DNA of 64,000 nt, taken from the NCBI GenBank assembly GCA_920105625.2, contig OV050030.1, positions 107,591,216-107,655,215 of the forward strand. Direction: 5' to 3'. The DNA comes from Clusia tigrina. Lineage: Eukaryota > Arthropoda > Insecta > Diptera > Clusiidae. The notes under the pieces are model-generated. The model did not search any database. It saw only the letters and a list, made by a program, of their open reading frames with translations, and was not told the DNA's origin. A program made the translations under genes and the position numbers. Shown here piece by piece: positions 11,454 to 21,359 of the stretch (positions within the stretch are counted from its first letter, which is position 1; each line of letters begins with the position of its first letter).

Positions 11454-11904
11454 ATTAGTGAGCGACAATTATATGATTGTCATTAAAGCCGATAAAGTTC
11501 CAGTTGGAGAGCATTCGCGTCGATTCAATGAAGTTGGGATTGTAATGGTTGGTGAAGCATTTGAAAATAGAGATATTCGTATTTTGCACCGAAATTTCAC
11601 TCTTCAGACTATTCAGGATACAGGTACACTTAACTACTCAAATGCACGCATCCCAATCGTTCCATCTGATACGCCATTTGAATTTAAACGACTTCAGTTT
11701 CCTGTTTGCCTTGCTTTTGCGGTTACTATTAATAAGGCGCAAGGCCAATCGTTAGGAATGTGTGGAGTTAATTTTGAGTATCCAGTTTTCTCACATAGAC
11801 AACTGTATGTTGCCTGTTCGCGTGTTGGCAAACCATCGGTTTTATATATTTACACCCAAAGTGGAAAAACAAAAAATGTTGTGTACCACAGAGCTTTACA
11901 GTAA
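11341..11904 (+). pseudogene. Helitron deletion fusion: pre-Rep joined to helicase C-terminus
   Basis: One open frame of 187 codons. Residues about 38-100 (IKADKVPVGEHSRRFNE, ENRDIRILHR) are pre-Rep sequence. From about residue 110 the frame continues directly as the end of the Pif1-like helicase (TPFEFKRLQFPVCLAFAVTI, NKAQGQSLG, LYVACSRVG). The missing middle would hold the HUH nuclease and helicase motifs. The deletion has kept frame. A stop at 11902-11904 matches the normal protein end. Confidence 0.8.
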
Positions 11905-11961
11905 AAACTATTGAACACTGATTAAAATGAACTTTGAATTGATTTTATATTTTCCTATTTT

Positions 11962-11995
11962 GTTTCGCACTACGAAGTGTGCAGGGGTTCGCTAG
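11962..11995 (+). other. Helitron 3' terminus (hairpin plus CTAG)
   Basis: CGCACT-ACGA-AGTGTG forms a 6-bp stem (one G-T pair) with a 4-base loop. About ten bases later CTAG closes the element and T follows. This is the standard Helitron 3' end. The same 70 bp is found inverted at 17819-17889. Confidence 0.85.
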
Positions 11996-12003
11996 TATAT
12001 ATC

Positions 12004-12004
<1 letters not shown>

Positions 12005-12090
<86 letters not shown>
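12005..12090. repeat. (TA)n tract
   Basis: About 86 bp of TA repeat between the Helitron 3' flank (TATATATCG) and the truncated gag start of the neighbouring gypsy element (CGATATCATATGG). Confidence 0.97.
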
Positions 12091-12091
<1 letters not shown>

Positions 12092-12096
12092 GATAT

Positions 12097-12231
12097 CATA
12101 TGGTGCCGGCGGCGCCTGCTCCGATGGTGCCGGCGGCGCCGGTCCTGAGGCTGTTGGCGAGTGGAGCATCCTATGCGTTTTATACCCCTGTATGGGGCGC
12201 GTGTTTTTCGATCACGTCGGGGTCACCAATT
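12097..12231 (-). mobile_element. start of a second tandem gypsy copy (PBS, leader, gag 5' end)
   Basis: Left of the left LTR, the primer-binding site (12211-12228), the leader and the first codons of gag (MLHSPTASG) appear again, nearly identical to 17036-17154. The coding sequence runs into the (TA)n tract after one Pro-rich repeat unit. The left LTR is therefore shared by two internal regions, an LTR-internal-LTR-internal tandem with the second copy cut short. Confidence 0.85.
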
Positions 12232-12680
12232 TGGATTACGCTCGGGAGTAGCGTATCCAATAAAAAAGAAAGAAATAAAAATAAAATGCTTCTTTTAATT
12301 TAATAAATTTAAAATATACTATGACGTATTTGTTATATCGTATACATAATATAAAATTCGTTTCTGCAAGTTCCTAGAAATTTTGTTAAGTCCAGTATTT
12401 AATATAAATTTTAATTTCACAAAACGCTCTATAACACTCCACACTAGCTTCAGCACAGAAAATGAGAACGTGTGCACGGCTCCGGCGCTGCGAACGGAAA
12501 GAAAGAATGGAAAAGCCGGAAACACGAAGTGTGTTGCTCAGCAGCCAACACAGGCTAGTTCCGGTTTACCCATAAACACGCTGTGCGACAGCGACAGCGT
12601 GTTAATAGATGGCGCGCGGAACTAACGCCTGATTTCGCCGGCGTACCCGACAACTAGGTGGGGGTAGTGGTGTCGCCACA
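12232..12680 (-). repeat. 3' LTR of the CsRn1/Kabuki-like gypsy element
   Basis: 449 bp. On the minus strand it starts TGTGGCGACACC right after a purine-rich tract (complement of 12681-12696) and ends CCA. It pairs with 17155-17603; I count 10 single-base differences by eye (about 2 percent) and no length difference, so insertion is moderately recent. Confidence 0.92.
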
Positions 12681-13353
12681 GGTGTTCCTCCCCCAGTGAT
12701 CGGCGCAGGAGGCGCGGAGAACGATACGCGTTTCGTCGGTCGACTCCCCGGCTGTGGTGAAGGTTGGTCCCCTGAGCGGGGCGGATCGCTACCGGGTCAT
12801 TTGTCGCTGACGAAGACGACGGTTGCGGCGATGGCGATCGGGATGGCGATGATGATCGGGATGGCGCTGATGAACCGGATGCCTGCAGCGATGGCGACGA
12901 TGTTGAGTCACTCATTTCGAGGTGGGCCGGCTTCAAGCAGTCCGTAGAGATGGCTTTCTCCAAGCCGTTCAAGTCGATGATGAAGCTCTTGTCGTTGACC
13001 CGGCGAATTACCTTATGGGGGCCCGTATATGGCGGCTCGAGTGGCCTCCGGATTTTGTCCAGCTTGCAGAATACGTGCGTGCAGGTGCGCAATTCTTTGA
13101 AGACGAACGGCTTCTGTCTCGAGTGGTTGGATGCTGGTACTGGCTTGATCGCTTTTACCAGTTGCGCAACTGCGCGATGAAAACCGGTTGGGCGGCAGGG
13201 TCGTTTTGTTGTCCGAAGAATTCCCCCGGCAGGCGTAGTTGGGTGCCGAAGAGCATCTCGGCTGGAGTTGCTTTGAGGTCCTCTTTGTACGCCGTCCGCA
13301 TCCCCAATAGCACTGTTGGCAAGGCGTCTGGCCATGGTGTGTCTGGACTGCAC
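12622..13353 (-). pseudogene. gypsy integrase C-terminal domain and tail
   Basis: The frame after a shift near 13160-13200 encodes RQKPFVFKELRTCTHVF and PPYTGPHKVIRRVNDKSFII, a GPY/F-type domain seen at the end of CsRn1-group integrases. A Ser/Pro-rich tail follows. The frame crosses the purine tract and continues into the 3' LTR, stopping at 12622. Such LTR-overlapping pol ends occur in this group. Confidence 0.8.
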
Positions 13354-15230
13354 ATCAAGGCCGCTTTTAGTGTGCGGTGTAGTCTCTCCACCATGCCGTT
13401 TGATTGTGGGTGGTAAGGCGTTGTGTGAACATGGTTAGCACCCGTCATTTTCGCGAGAGCCGTGAATAACTCCCCCTCGAATTGACCCCCCTGGTCGGAG
13501 GTGATGGTGAGTGGCGTGCCGAAAGTGCAGACCCAACTGTGGAAGAACGCTCGTGCGACGGTCACAGCTCGAATGTCCGGGAGTGGGACTGCCACCGGCC
13601 ATCGGGAAATGCGGTCAATAATGGTCAGGCCTTGCGACAGTCCTCTCACCAGCGGTAGCTTGATCAGGTCAACATGAACGTGGCAGAACCTGTCATCTGT
13701 CTCCCAGAAGCTTTGCAACTCTGCGCGGTTGTGGCGATGGACCTTCGCGCGTTGGCATGGTTGGCATTCACGGGCCCAGCGGAGCGCGTCCTTGCGCATG
13801 CTTGGCCAGAAGTATTTGGCCACCAGATGTTTCGCCGTTGCTCGACCACTCGGGTGGGATGATCCGTGTACGATGCCAAACGCCGTTCGACGCAGGTTGG
13901 ATGGCAAATAGGGCCGTGTCGCCCCATCGGTAACCAGACAGTAGATCTCGCTGTTGTTGAAAGCGAGACGATCCAGTTGGATACGCGAATTCTCCAGCAG
14001 GTGAGGCAGCTCTACGTCAGAGGCTTGCTCCAGGCTGATAGTGGCTTCGTCGAGGATGGAAGGCATCGAGACGGTACAGGTTCGTGAAAGTGCGTCTGCC
14101 ACAACGTTTTCTCCCCCGGGAACATACACAAATCGTGTGTTGAACTGGAGGATGTAGTCCAGGTGTCGGCTCTGCCTCGGCGTTGCCTTGTTCGAGCGTT
14201 GTTGTGCGGCGTAGGCGAGCGGCTTGTGGTCCGTGTGGATTGTAAAGGCGTGTGCCTCCAGGATCCTCCTGAAGTGCCTGACTGCTGCATACACCGCGAG
14301 CAACTCCCTGTCGTAGGCGCCGTAGCGAGTTTCTGGGGGACTGAGCTTCCTAGAGAATAACCCCTGAGGCTTCCAGGTCCCATCGGGTTGCTCTTGGTTG
14401 AGTGCCGCTCCGATGGCGGTGCTCGATGCGTCGGTGTAGAGAGCGATTGGCGCGGTAGGCGAGAGGAAGGCTGAATCTGCAGCTGCTGCGATACTCGCCT
14501 TGCACTGCTGGAATGCCTGCTCCGTTTGCGTCGTCCAGCTAATCGCCGCCTTCTTCTTCGTTAGGTTCCTCAGAAGCTCGTTGAGCGGGGCCTGTAGTTC
14601 CGAGGCGTGCAGTATACACCTGCGGTAGTAATTAACCATACCCAGGAAACGTCTCAGCTAGGTAGAGTCTGTCGGGCTTGGAAAGGCGTCGATCGCCTCG
14701 ATCTTTGGGCGCGGGGGCCTGAACCCCTCTTTCGAGACTCGATACCCAGCGAATGTAACTTCCTGGGCACCGAGTTTGCATTTGTCCAAGTTGATGCGTA
14801 GGTTCGCCGCTCTCAGCGTCTCCAACAATTGGCTCAAATGATGTAGGTGCTCGTCATGCGTCTCGGATGCGATGAGCAGGTCGTCTCCGTAGCCCTTCAC
14901 GAAGGGGAGTTTCCTCAGTAGGTGATTAATTACCCGCTGAAGCGTTTGCGCGGAGTTACGCAGGCCTAATGGCATACCCACGAACTCGAAGAGGCCGAAA
15001 GGTGTTGTGACTGCCGTCTTCGGGATGTCAGCTTTGCAACCGGGATTTGGTAGAAGGCTTTCTGCAGATCGATTACAGAGAATACTTTTCCCCGGCTCTC
15101 CTGGATCAGGTCCTCGATGATCGGTAGAGGATATCGGTCTGGCAAGGTACACGCGTTGAGGCGGCGGTAGTCGCCAGTGGCTCGCCAGCTTCCATTCGGC
15201 TTTGGTACCATGTGTAGCGGACTGGCCCAT
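13155..15230 (-). pseudogene. gypsy RT, RNase H and integrase, one nonsense codon
   Basis: Reading from 15230: RT palm with the catalytic box written GYGDDLLIAS; the two aspartates are intact, but Gly replaces the usual bulky residue. An in-frame TAG at 14658-14660 interrupts between RT and the YYRR motif. Then RNase H (LYTDASSTAIG, YDRELLAVYAAVRHF, HTDHKPLAYA), an integrase HHCC zinc motif (HGSSH, CQPCQRAK) and a complete D,D,E core (HVHVDLIKLP, ITSDQGGQFE, NGMVERLHR). Apart from the frame breaks, the catalytic residues are well kept. Confidence 0.88.
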
Positions 15231-16006
15231 GGGCTCGATGATGGGCGTACCACCCCCTTGTCGAGAAGGTCGGCGAACTCTTCTTTGGCAGCAGCGAGTC
15301 GTTCACCGACGAGTCTACGGGGGCGCTCGAAAACGGGAGGGCCCTCCGTGACGATGAAGTGTTGTACCGGCAAGTCTGGTACAGTGGCCATGACCCCTGC
15401 TGGTGAAGCGAGTTGCAGGAAGCGCTGGACGAGCTCTCTATACCGGTCGCCATGTGGTCCCACAGGTGCATCAATGCGAGCCACTGTGGAGATGCCGTAG
15501 ATTCGAGCGGGGTCCATGCGGCCCGTTGCCGCGATGTTGGTAAGGGGGTCTACGATGCGTCGTCCCCTCAAGTCTACCAGGATCCCATAGTATGCCAGGA
15601 AGTCCGCCCCGAGAATGGCAGTTTGCACATCGGCCACAGTGAACGCCCAAGTAAAATCCCGACGCAGGGCGAGGTTCAGTTTCAGCGTGAGCTGCCCGTA
15701 TGTGGCTATCGGCGACGAGTTGGTGGCGTACAGCGTGAGGCTGTTTCGCTGTAGTTTGCGGGCGACCGTTCCCCTCGGCAGTAAGGAGACCACTGAACCC
15801 GAGTCCACGAGAAAGCGAGTGGATGTCGTTCGATCCATTACGTGTAGGCGTTTTTCGGTTGGTGGTCGACCGGCGTCGTTCGCCCAAGTCGGCGTCGGCA
15901 GCGCTAGTTTCCCGACGGCGTCGAGGCGGTGGCCACGGCGGCGGCAAAGATACACGGTGGTTGGCACTGTTGTGCTGTCGGCCCGTACTTCAGGTGGTAC
16001 CAACAT
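14966..16006 (-). pseudogene. gypsy protease and RT N-terminal half
   Basis: The 346-codon frame has a protease with active site LVDSGSVVSLLP (DSG form) and an ILGADFLAYYGILVD segment. The RT fingers follow (GVVRPSSSPWASPLHMVPK, YRRLNACTLPDRYPLPIIEDL, VFSVIDLQKAFYQIPV). A one-base shift at about 15045-15060 moves the rest of RT into the 15230-13155 frame. Confidence 0.88.
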
Positions 16007-17092
16007 TGGCCAGGCGCTGTAGAGCGATCTCGATGCCAGCTGGGGCTGCGGGTTTCAGCGCGACCCCTATGAAGTGGGAGCGTTATTTTACGCAGCAGCT
16101 CCTGATTCTCCCGCGTTAGTGCCACGAGCTGTGCCACTGACTGGCGCAGTGCGGCAAGCTCTGCGTGCACGGAGTTACCCATTGAATCGTGCGACGATCT
16201 GTTCGCGAGTGGAGAGCGGGGTCTCGGAGACGAGAGTGGAGGTGACGTAGCTGCCACTGTAGGTCCGTTGTCGTCCAGCTCGTCAGCTGCCTCTGCGAGC
16301 TCCTCCATACTGGTGCCTTTCAGGATTTTGAGTAGCCGTCGCGTTGACGGCGGCATCAGGTCGAGCCACTTCACGTGGATGATGTCATCCGTGGCCCGGT
16401 CACCTGCTAGGGAGCGCATCTGTCGCAGGAGTTGGGACGGCTTCCTGTCCCCCAGCTCGAGTTGGGTGCTGTCGATCCGCCGAGTCGGTGAGGCGAATTA
16501 ATATTGCCGTCTTCAGCACCTCATACTTGCCCACGGGCGGCACTGTGCGTAGTACATCCGCGACCTCGGAAATAGTCTCCGGGTCGAGCGCCGCAACTAC
16601 TAGACTGTAGCGGCTGTTGTCGTTGCGCACATGGTGTACTTGGAACGCGGCCTCGATCTGGTAAAACCACAGATCGGGGTTACTCCTCCAGAAAGGTGGG
16701 AGCCGACAGCTGCTCACCGCCTCGATCGCGGGCGGCGACGAAAAGGAGGCGTGTCCCCCAGGTTCCCCTGCACGGTGTGGCGGCAGGTGGTGTGTCGGTA
16801 CCAGCAATGGCGTGGGCATGGCCAGCTGTGCCTGCGCATGCACGTGCGGTGGTTGTGGCTGCTGGTGTGGAGCGTACGTTGCTCGAGTCGGCGGCTGCTC
16901 CGGTGGTGCCGGCGGCGCCTGCTCCGATGGTGCCGGCGGCGCCTGCTCCGATGGTGCCGGCGGCGCCTGCTCCGGTGGTGCCGGCGGCGCCTGCTCCGGT
17001 GGTGCCGGCGGCGCCTGCTCCGGTGGTGCCGGCGGCGCCTGCTCCGATGGTGCCGGCGGCGCCGGTCCTGAGGCTGTTGGCGAGTGGAGCAT
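15904..17092 (-). pseudogene. gypsy gag, frameshifted
   Basis: It starts at ATG 17090-17092, 42 bp past the primer site. First come seven near-identical 8-residue Pro-rich units, then the structural region (CRLPPFWRSNPDLWFYQIEA, VADVLRTVPPVGKYEVLKT). A frameshift near 16480-16500 separates the second half (RSLAGDRATDDIIHVKWLDL), which ends in a Cys/His motif CWYHLKYGPTAQQCQPPC, the zinc-type motif of CsRn1-group Gag. Gag would form the particle shell and bind RNA. Confidence 0.85.
16900..17062 (-). repeat. 24-bp coding minisatellite in gag
   Basis: Seven tandem copies of a 24-bp GC-rich unit encode PPAPPEQA or PPAPSEQA. Only one unit remains in the truncated tandem copy at 12097-12231. The opposite strand also stays open through the repeat, which gives large Arg- or Ala/Pro-rich shadow frames. 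Confidence 0.93.
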
Positions 17093-17133
17093 CCTATGCG
17101 TTTTATACCCCTGTATGGGGCGCGTGTTTTTCG

Positions 17134-17151
17134 ATCACGTCGGGGTCACCA
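17134..17151 (-). other. primer-binding site for tRNA-Trp
   Basis: The plus strand reads ATCACGTCGGGGTCACCA, the conserved 3' end of tRNA-Trp including CCA. On the element strand it is therefore an 18-base primer site, three bases past the LTR end. The same site recurs at 12211-12228. It is not a tRNA gene, because no other arm is present. Confidence 0.88.
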
Positions 17152-17154
17152 ATT

Positions 17155-17599
17155 TGGGTTACGCTCGGGAGTAGCGTATCCAATAAAAAAGAAAGATATA
17201 AAAATAAAATGCTTCTTTTAATTTAATAAATTTAAAATATACTATGACGTATTTGTTATATCGTATACATAATATAAAATTCGTTTCTGCAAGTTCCTAG
17301 AAATTTTGTTAAGTCCCGTATTTAATATAAATTTTAACTTCACAAAACGCTCTATAACCCTCCACACTAGCTTCAGCACAGAAAATGAGAACGTGTGCAC
17401 GGCTCCGGCGCTGCGAACGGAAAGAAAGAATGGAAAAGCCGGAAACAAGAAGTGTGTTGCTCAGCAGCCAATACAGGCTAGTTCCGGTTTACGCATAAAC
17501 ACGCTGTGCGACAGCGACAGCGTGTTAATGGATGGCGCGCGGAACTAACGCCTGCTTTCGCCGGCGTACCCGACAACTAGGTGGGGGTAGTGGTGTCGC

Positions 17600-17603
<4 letters not shown>
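17155..17603 (-). repeat. 5' LTR of the CsRn1/Kabuki-like gypsy element
   Basis: 449 bp, partner of 12232-12680. Its outer edge (17603) abuts the (TA)n tract directly, with no normal flank between. Confidence 0.92.
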
Positions 17604-17695
<92 letters not shown>

Positions 17696-17697
17696 TA

Positions 17698-17740
<43 letters not shown>

Positions 17741-17742
17741 TA

Positions 17743-17809
<67 letters not shown>
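17604..17809. repeat. (TA)n tract with interruptions
   Basis: About 206 bp of TA repeat with one CATA and two AAATATAG interruptions, set between the outer edge of the gypsy 5' LTR and an inverted Helitron end. Confidence 0.97.
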
Positions 17810-17810
<1 letters not shown>

Positions 17811-17818
17811 GATATATA

Positions 17819-17889
17819 CTAGCGAACCCCTGCACACTTCGTAGTGCGAAACAAAATAGGAAAATATAAAATCAATTCAAAGTTCATTA
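17819..17889 (-). mobile_element. Helitron 3'-end fragment, inverted
   Basis: The minus strand repeats 11927-11995: the same hairpin, the same CTAG, and even the same TATATATCG flank outside the element. It is a 71-bp fragment only. Together with the left copy it encloses the (TA)n-gypsy-(TA)n block in inverted orientation. Confidence 0.9.
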
Positions 17890-18556
17890 TATAAACAGAA
17901 AACTGCTCCTAATACCATTTTGGAGGCTATCAATGCAGTGAATTTCGAAGAACAGTTGTAAATTTCCGTAAGCTACATTGAGCTCAATGGTAGTCTTTTC
18001 GTATTGCGTGAAGACTTTTTAACATTTATTCCAGTTGAAAACACAAAAGGCAGTTATTTGGCAAAAACTATTCTTTCAACATTACATAATTTAGGATTTG
18101 AGTGTAGAAAAATTATTTGGCAAGTTTTAATGGTGTTCAGGCTGTAATAATCGAGTCTCACCCAGAAGTCATTGCAGTTAGCACTCTCTAAAATTGGGTA
18201 TATATCATTGTTGTAAAATTCAATATGTGTGAAATTAAATCAGTAGTGAATCTTTTATAAAGTAGAAAAAATGGAAAGTGCGATACACTTTAGATTGAAA
18301 ACCATTGCGGATTGACTACGGATTTAAACAGTAGAAAGTAGAAAAAATGAAAATGTTTCAGAAAATGGAAAGTGCGATACACTTTAGATTGAAAACCATG
18401 ACGGATTGACTACGGATTTAAACAGATTTTCAAAACCAATTTTTGAGGCGCTGGAAGAGTTAGGATGTAGGCGACTATGATTTTGCGATCCATTCTTGCC
18501 AGTGACACTAATAGGCTTTTAACTGTGTTATTTTCATGTACCCTACAAATGTGTAA
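17890..18556 (+). pseudogene. ZMYM-type hAT transposase remnant, part 1
   Basis: Pieces of a hAT transposase of the kind annotated as zinc-finger MYM-type-like: LNGSLFVLREDFLTFIPVENT and LAKTILSTLHNLGFECRKI (about 17965-18125), then FSKPIFEALEELG (about 18430-18468). Stops and frameshifts separate them, and a 93-bp duplication lies within. It continues after the mariner at 19481. Confidence 0.65.
18275..18425 (+). repeat. two-copy tandem duplication, period 93 bp
   Basis: A 58-bp block beginning GAAAGTGCGATACACTTTAG occurs at about 18275 and again at 18368, with one base change. It duplicates part of the decayed hAT coding sequence. Confidence 0.8.
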
Positions 18557-18558
18557 TA

Positions 18559-19478
18559 GGGTGTTTTTTTAGACGTGTGGTTTTCAAGCAGAAATAAAAC
18601 GTATATAATTTAATGTTATGGCCAAGAATTTAGCTTTATTATAAAGATAAGGGTTTGCCATTATGTTTTAAAAATGATTTCGGGCAAGTTGCCGCCGCGG
18701 CTGCCTCGAATAAATTCCAGCCTGGAGGCCCAATTTACGACAACCTTTTTCAGCAATTGGGTCCATATGTCAGCAATAACGCGCCGAATATTCTCTTCCA
18801 AGGCGTCAATCGTCTCGGGCTTATCTGCGTAGACAAGCGACTTCACATAACCCCACAAAAAATAGTCCAGCGGCGTTAAATCGCACGATCTTGGAGGCCA
18901 CGCCACAGGCCCACGACGCGAGATAATGCGCTCACCAAAAGTTTCCTTCAATAAATTGATTGTTTCGTTGGCTGCATGGCATGTAGCGCCGTCTTGTTGG
19001 AACCAAAGGTCGTCCACATCAACATCCTCCAATTCAGGCACGAAAAAGTCATTCATCATGGCTCTATAGCGTTCCCCATTGACTGTAACAGTATGGCCGG
19101 CTTTATTTTTGAAGAAATATGGACCAATGATTCCCTCTGTCCATGGAGCACACCAAACAGTGACTTTTTGAGGATGTAACGGCGTCTCAACAATGGCTTG
19201 TGGATTATCGTCACTCCAAATGCGACAATTTTGCTTATTAACGTACCCATTTAACCAAAAATGAGCTTCATCGCTGAACAAAATTTTCTTGTGAAAATCA
19301 GTGGCCATCTCGTTTTGGGCCCATTCACCGAACGTGCGACGCGCTTGATAGTCGTTCGGCTTCAATTCTGTGCGATGGCAAACCAAACTGAGCATAAATC
19401 AAGTGACAGCTGTCAAAAAGGCCAACTCCGAAAAAAGTATTGCCAGATTGAAAACCACACGTGTAAAAAAAAACATCC
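18559..19478 (-). mobile_element. mariner-like (DD41D) element, N-terminus deleted
   Basis: A 920-bp element with inverted ends (GGGTGTTTTTTTAGACGTGTGG on the left, GGATGTTTTTTTTTACACGTGTGG on the right strand) and a TA duplication (18557-18558, 19479-19480). Excising it restores the hAT remnant (ILQSPNCDIISALKHIEL). It is shorter than a full element because the 5' part of the transposase gene is missing. Confidence 0.88.
18661..19395 (-). pseudogene. DD41D transposase, catalytic domain only
   Basis: A 244-codon open frame with the whole catalytic domain: FSDEAHFWLNGYVNKQN (first D), WFQQDGATCH (second D) and LTPLDYFLWGYVK (third D, 41 residues after the second, as in rosa-type mariners). 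The N-terminal helix-turn-helix region is deleted, so it could not bind its ends. The frame itself is unbroken, which suggests a young deletion derivative. Confidence 0.88.
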
Positions 19479-19480
19479 TA

Positions 19481-19900
19481 TACTACAGTCGCCTAATTGT
19501 GACATAATTTCCGCTTTAAAGCACATTGAGTTAATTGTAAATCAATTTGAAGAAACGCAGATGTAAAGTTCGCTGAGATTTTTAAATCTGCATAGGTTTT
19601 GTTAGCAACTGCAGATCAGAAGATAAAAGTTCCACGTTTTACATCAGCAACAGAGCAAATGTCAACGTACTAGACCCAGAGAGCTATAAAAGAATAACTA
19701 TAATTATTCCAGTATTTGATGCCTTCATTAATCAGCTACAAACAAAATTTGTTAATCATAGCTGTGCTTTTGTAACCAAATCGAATGCTATATAGATGCA
19801 TATTATTTTAGTTTTTATAAAAAGTTTTTGGAGCAAGGCTAATTAAAAGCCGAGGTTTTGAAATGCATAAAAAAAGTTAATTTTGCTGTATTTGAAAACA
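19481..19900 (+). pseudogene. ZMYM-type hAT transposase remnant, part 2
   Basis: Continues part 1 with LQSPNCDIISALKHIELIVN, then decayed segments readable in shifting frames (VPRFTSATEQMSTY, IIIPVFDAFINQLQTKFVNH). It ends in AT-rich sequence before the palindrome edge at 19982. No ends of the hAT element were found. Confidence 0.65.
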
Positions 19901-20089
19901 AATAATTGATAAACAAAATGTTGCGGATCATTGTTAACTTACGGGTCAATTCAACGGACCTGCAAACATTAGTTGTAACTTAAATTTTCAGATACGTAAA
20001 TTTATATAAATTTTGTCCATTTTTCTGGTTATGATTGTTCACCTGGATCCTTAAAAAAAATCCGGAAAAAAGGAGAGCTGAATCCGCTC

Positions 20090-20578
20090 CTGTAGTGATA
20101 ACACAAAGTATTCTGAATGTTTATATTCCAAATGTTATTAAAACAAAATCGAATAAATCTGCAATTGTTAATAAATGCTTCGACTACCAGCAATTGTTAT
20201 TAATAATACTAACGATTTTAAAAAACTGCATTCTATGCTTATCACAACAATAAAAAAGAATTTTTTGTCGAAATTTTAAATAACGGTACTTTTAGAGTAA
20301 ATTTCTTTGACTCATGCGACTACCGGACGGTAACAATAATTCTTACGAACAAAAACATCCCTGTGTTTAGCTACGAAGACAAGCAAACCAGACCAATAAA
20401 AGTCATCGCTAAGAATCTTCGTCATTCGTGTGACCAGGAATCAATCGTAAATGATTTGAAAGCACAAGATCTAAAAGCAGTTAGCGCCATAAATAATCTA
20501 AAGCGGAAGACTAATCAGCCTCTCGAAATGTTTGCAATTGTGGAGAGTCCCATCCAACAAACTATCGAGGTTGTGTAA
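20090..20578 (+). pseudogene. Jockey-clade LINE ORF1 fragment
   Basis: Frames across 20090-20578 give [17 protein letters not shown], then FRVNFFDSCDYRTVTIIL, KQTRPIKVIAKNLRHSCDQE and LKRKTNQPLEMFAIVE. This is the region ahead of the zinc knuckles (pre-C2HC type) in ORF1 of Jockey-clade LINEs. Stops and frameshifts are frequent, and the zinc knuckles and ORF2 are absent. Confidence 0.7.
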
Positions 20579-20602
20579 TTGCACCGGAACTCAAAAAAAT
20601 TA

Positions 20603-21359
20603 AGTCAGTTGCGAGTCAAGATACGACTACCTACGAGTAGTTGACTCGCGACACAACCCAAGTAGCTTATCGACCGGTTGTAGCTATAATTAATATTACA
20701 CATATGAATTTCACAAGTGTTACAATTACTCAGTGATACACAAACTAGGGCTAAAGTGCACCATTGGCATTTTATATGAACTGGGTCATTCAATAATTGT
20801 TTGGTCAACACCTGTGTAATTGGAACACCTAAGTAGGTTATAAAAATGATTATTCAACTAGAATTAAGAATTTAAATAAGAGTGTATTAAGAATAAAGCG
20901 AGTTGTATATTTCTGAAAGCGAAACGTTGTGTGCTGTTTTTTTCGCCGCAGTCGACAAGTATTTAAAGGTGTCAGACAACTGCAGGGCGCATTGCACCGG
21001 CCAACGCAAGGAAAACACAACAATTGGCGCCGCCGGTAGGATCCAAAGTCGAGTGCCAGGAAAAGAGCACTCCTACGCGGGAATCCACCAACGGGAAACC
21101 ACTTCGAAGGACCATTAGGATAACCAACCCAAAGGAGTTCAATGGAGGGAGCAAGAATATTGGTGAGTATGCTTATTTTAGGATACTTTAGTAATTAAGT
21201 ACATTATGTCGACTTTTCTTCGGTGGCCGTGTGGGCGCTTTTGCGCCAGTCATGCAGAAGAAGCAGCATCGGGGCTGAATAGCCGCTGCGGTTAGGTGAC
21301 AATAGGTTGATCCTTAAAATTTATTTTTTTTTTGGTCAGGTTGTATAGGTTTATTTCTC
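20603..21359 (+). mobile_element. gypsy-type LTR with leader (second gypsy lineage)
   Basis: A probable LTR (20603-21024) starts AGTCAGTTGCGAG, has a TTATAAAA box near 20838 and ends CAACAAT. It is followed at once by TGGCGCCGCCGGTAGGAT (21025), a plausible primer-binding site. The leader has an ATG at 21142 and a GGTGAGTATG sequence that could be a splice donor. At 21360 it is cut by the partial LTR of the 412-like element. The LTR start and tRNA identity are inferred. Confidence 0.5.

Larger units (their letters stand above)
12232..17603 (-). mobile_element. CsRn1/Kabuki-like Ty3/gypsy retrotransposon, near complete
   Basis: Full layout on the minus strand: LTR (17603-17155), primer site for tRNA-Trp, gag, protease, RT, RNase H, integrase with GPY/F-type tail, purine tract, LTR (12680-12232). 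The tRNA-Trp primer and the pol motifs fit the CsRn1/Kabuki group of insect gypsy elements. G+C is far higher than in the surrounding AT-rich DNA. Several single-base frameshifts and one nonsense codon make it inactive as read. Target duplication cannot be seen because both sides are altered: (TA)n on the right, a tandem copy on the left. Confidence 0.9.

Noticed and set aside
12211..12228. Possible tRNA-Trp gene fragment (also at 17134)
   Set aside because: Only the last 18 bases match, placed exactly as a retrotransposon primer site; no other tRNA arms.
16631..17226. Large plus-strand Arg-rich and Ala/Pro-rich frames opposite gypsy gag
   Set aside because: Shadows of the GC-rich 24-bp coding repeat; the minus-strand gag with primer site and LTR explains the region.
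21142..21200. Envelope gene splice donor in the gypsy leader
   Set aside because: GGTGAGTATG looks like a donor, but no envelope gene or acceptor was found, so I did not list it as a feature.
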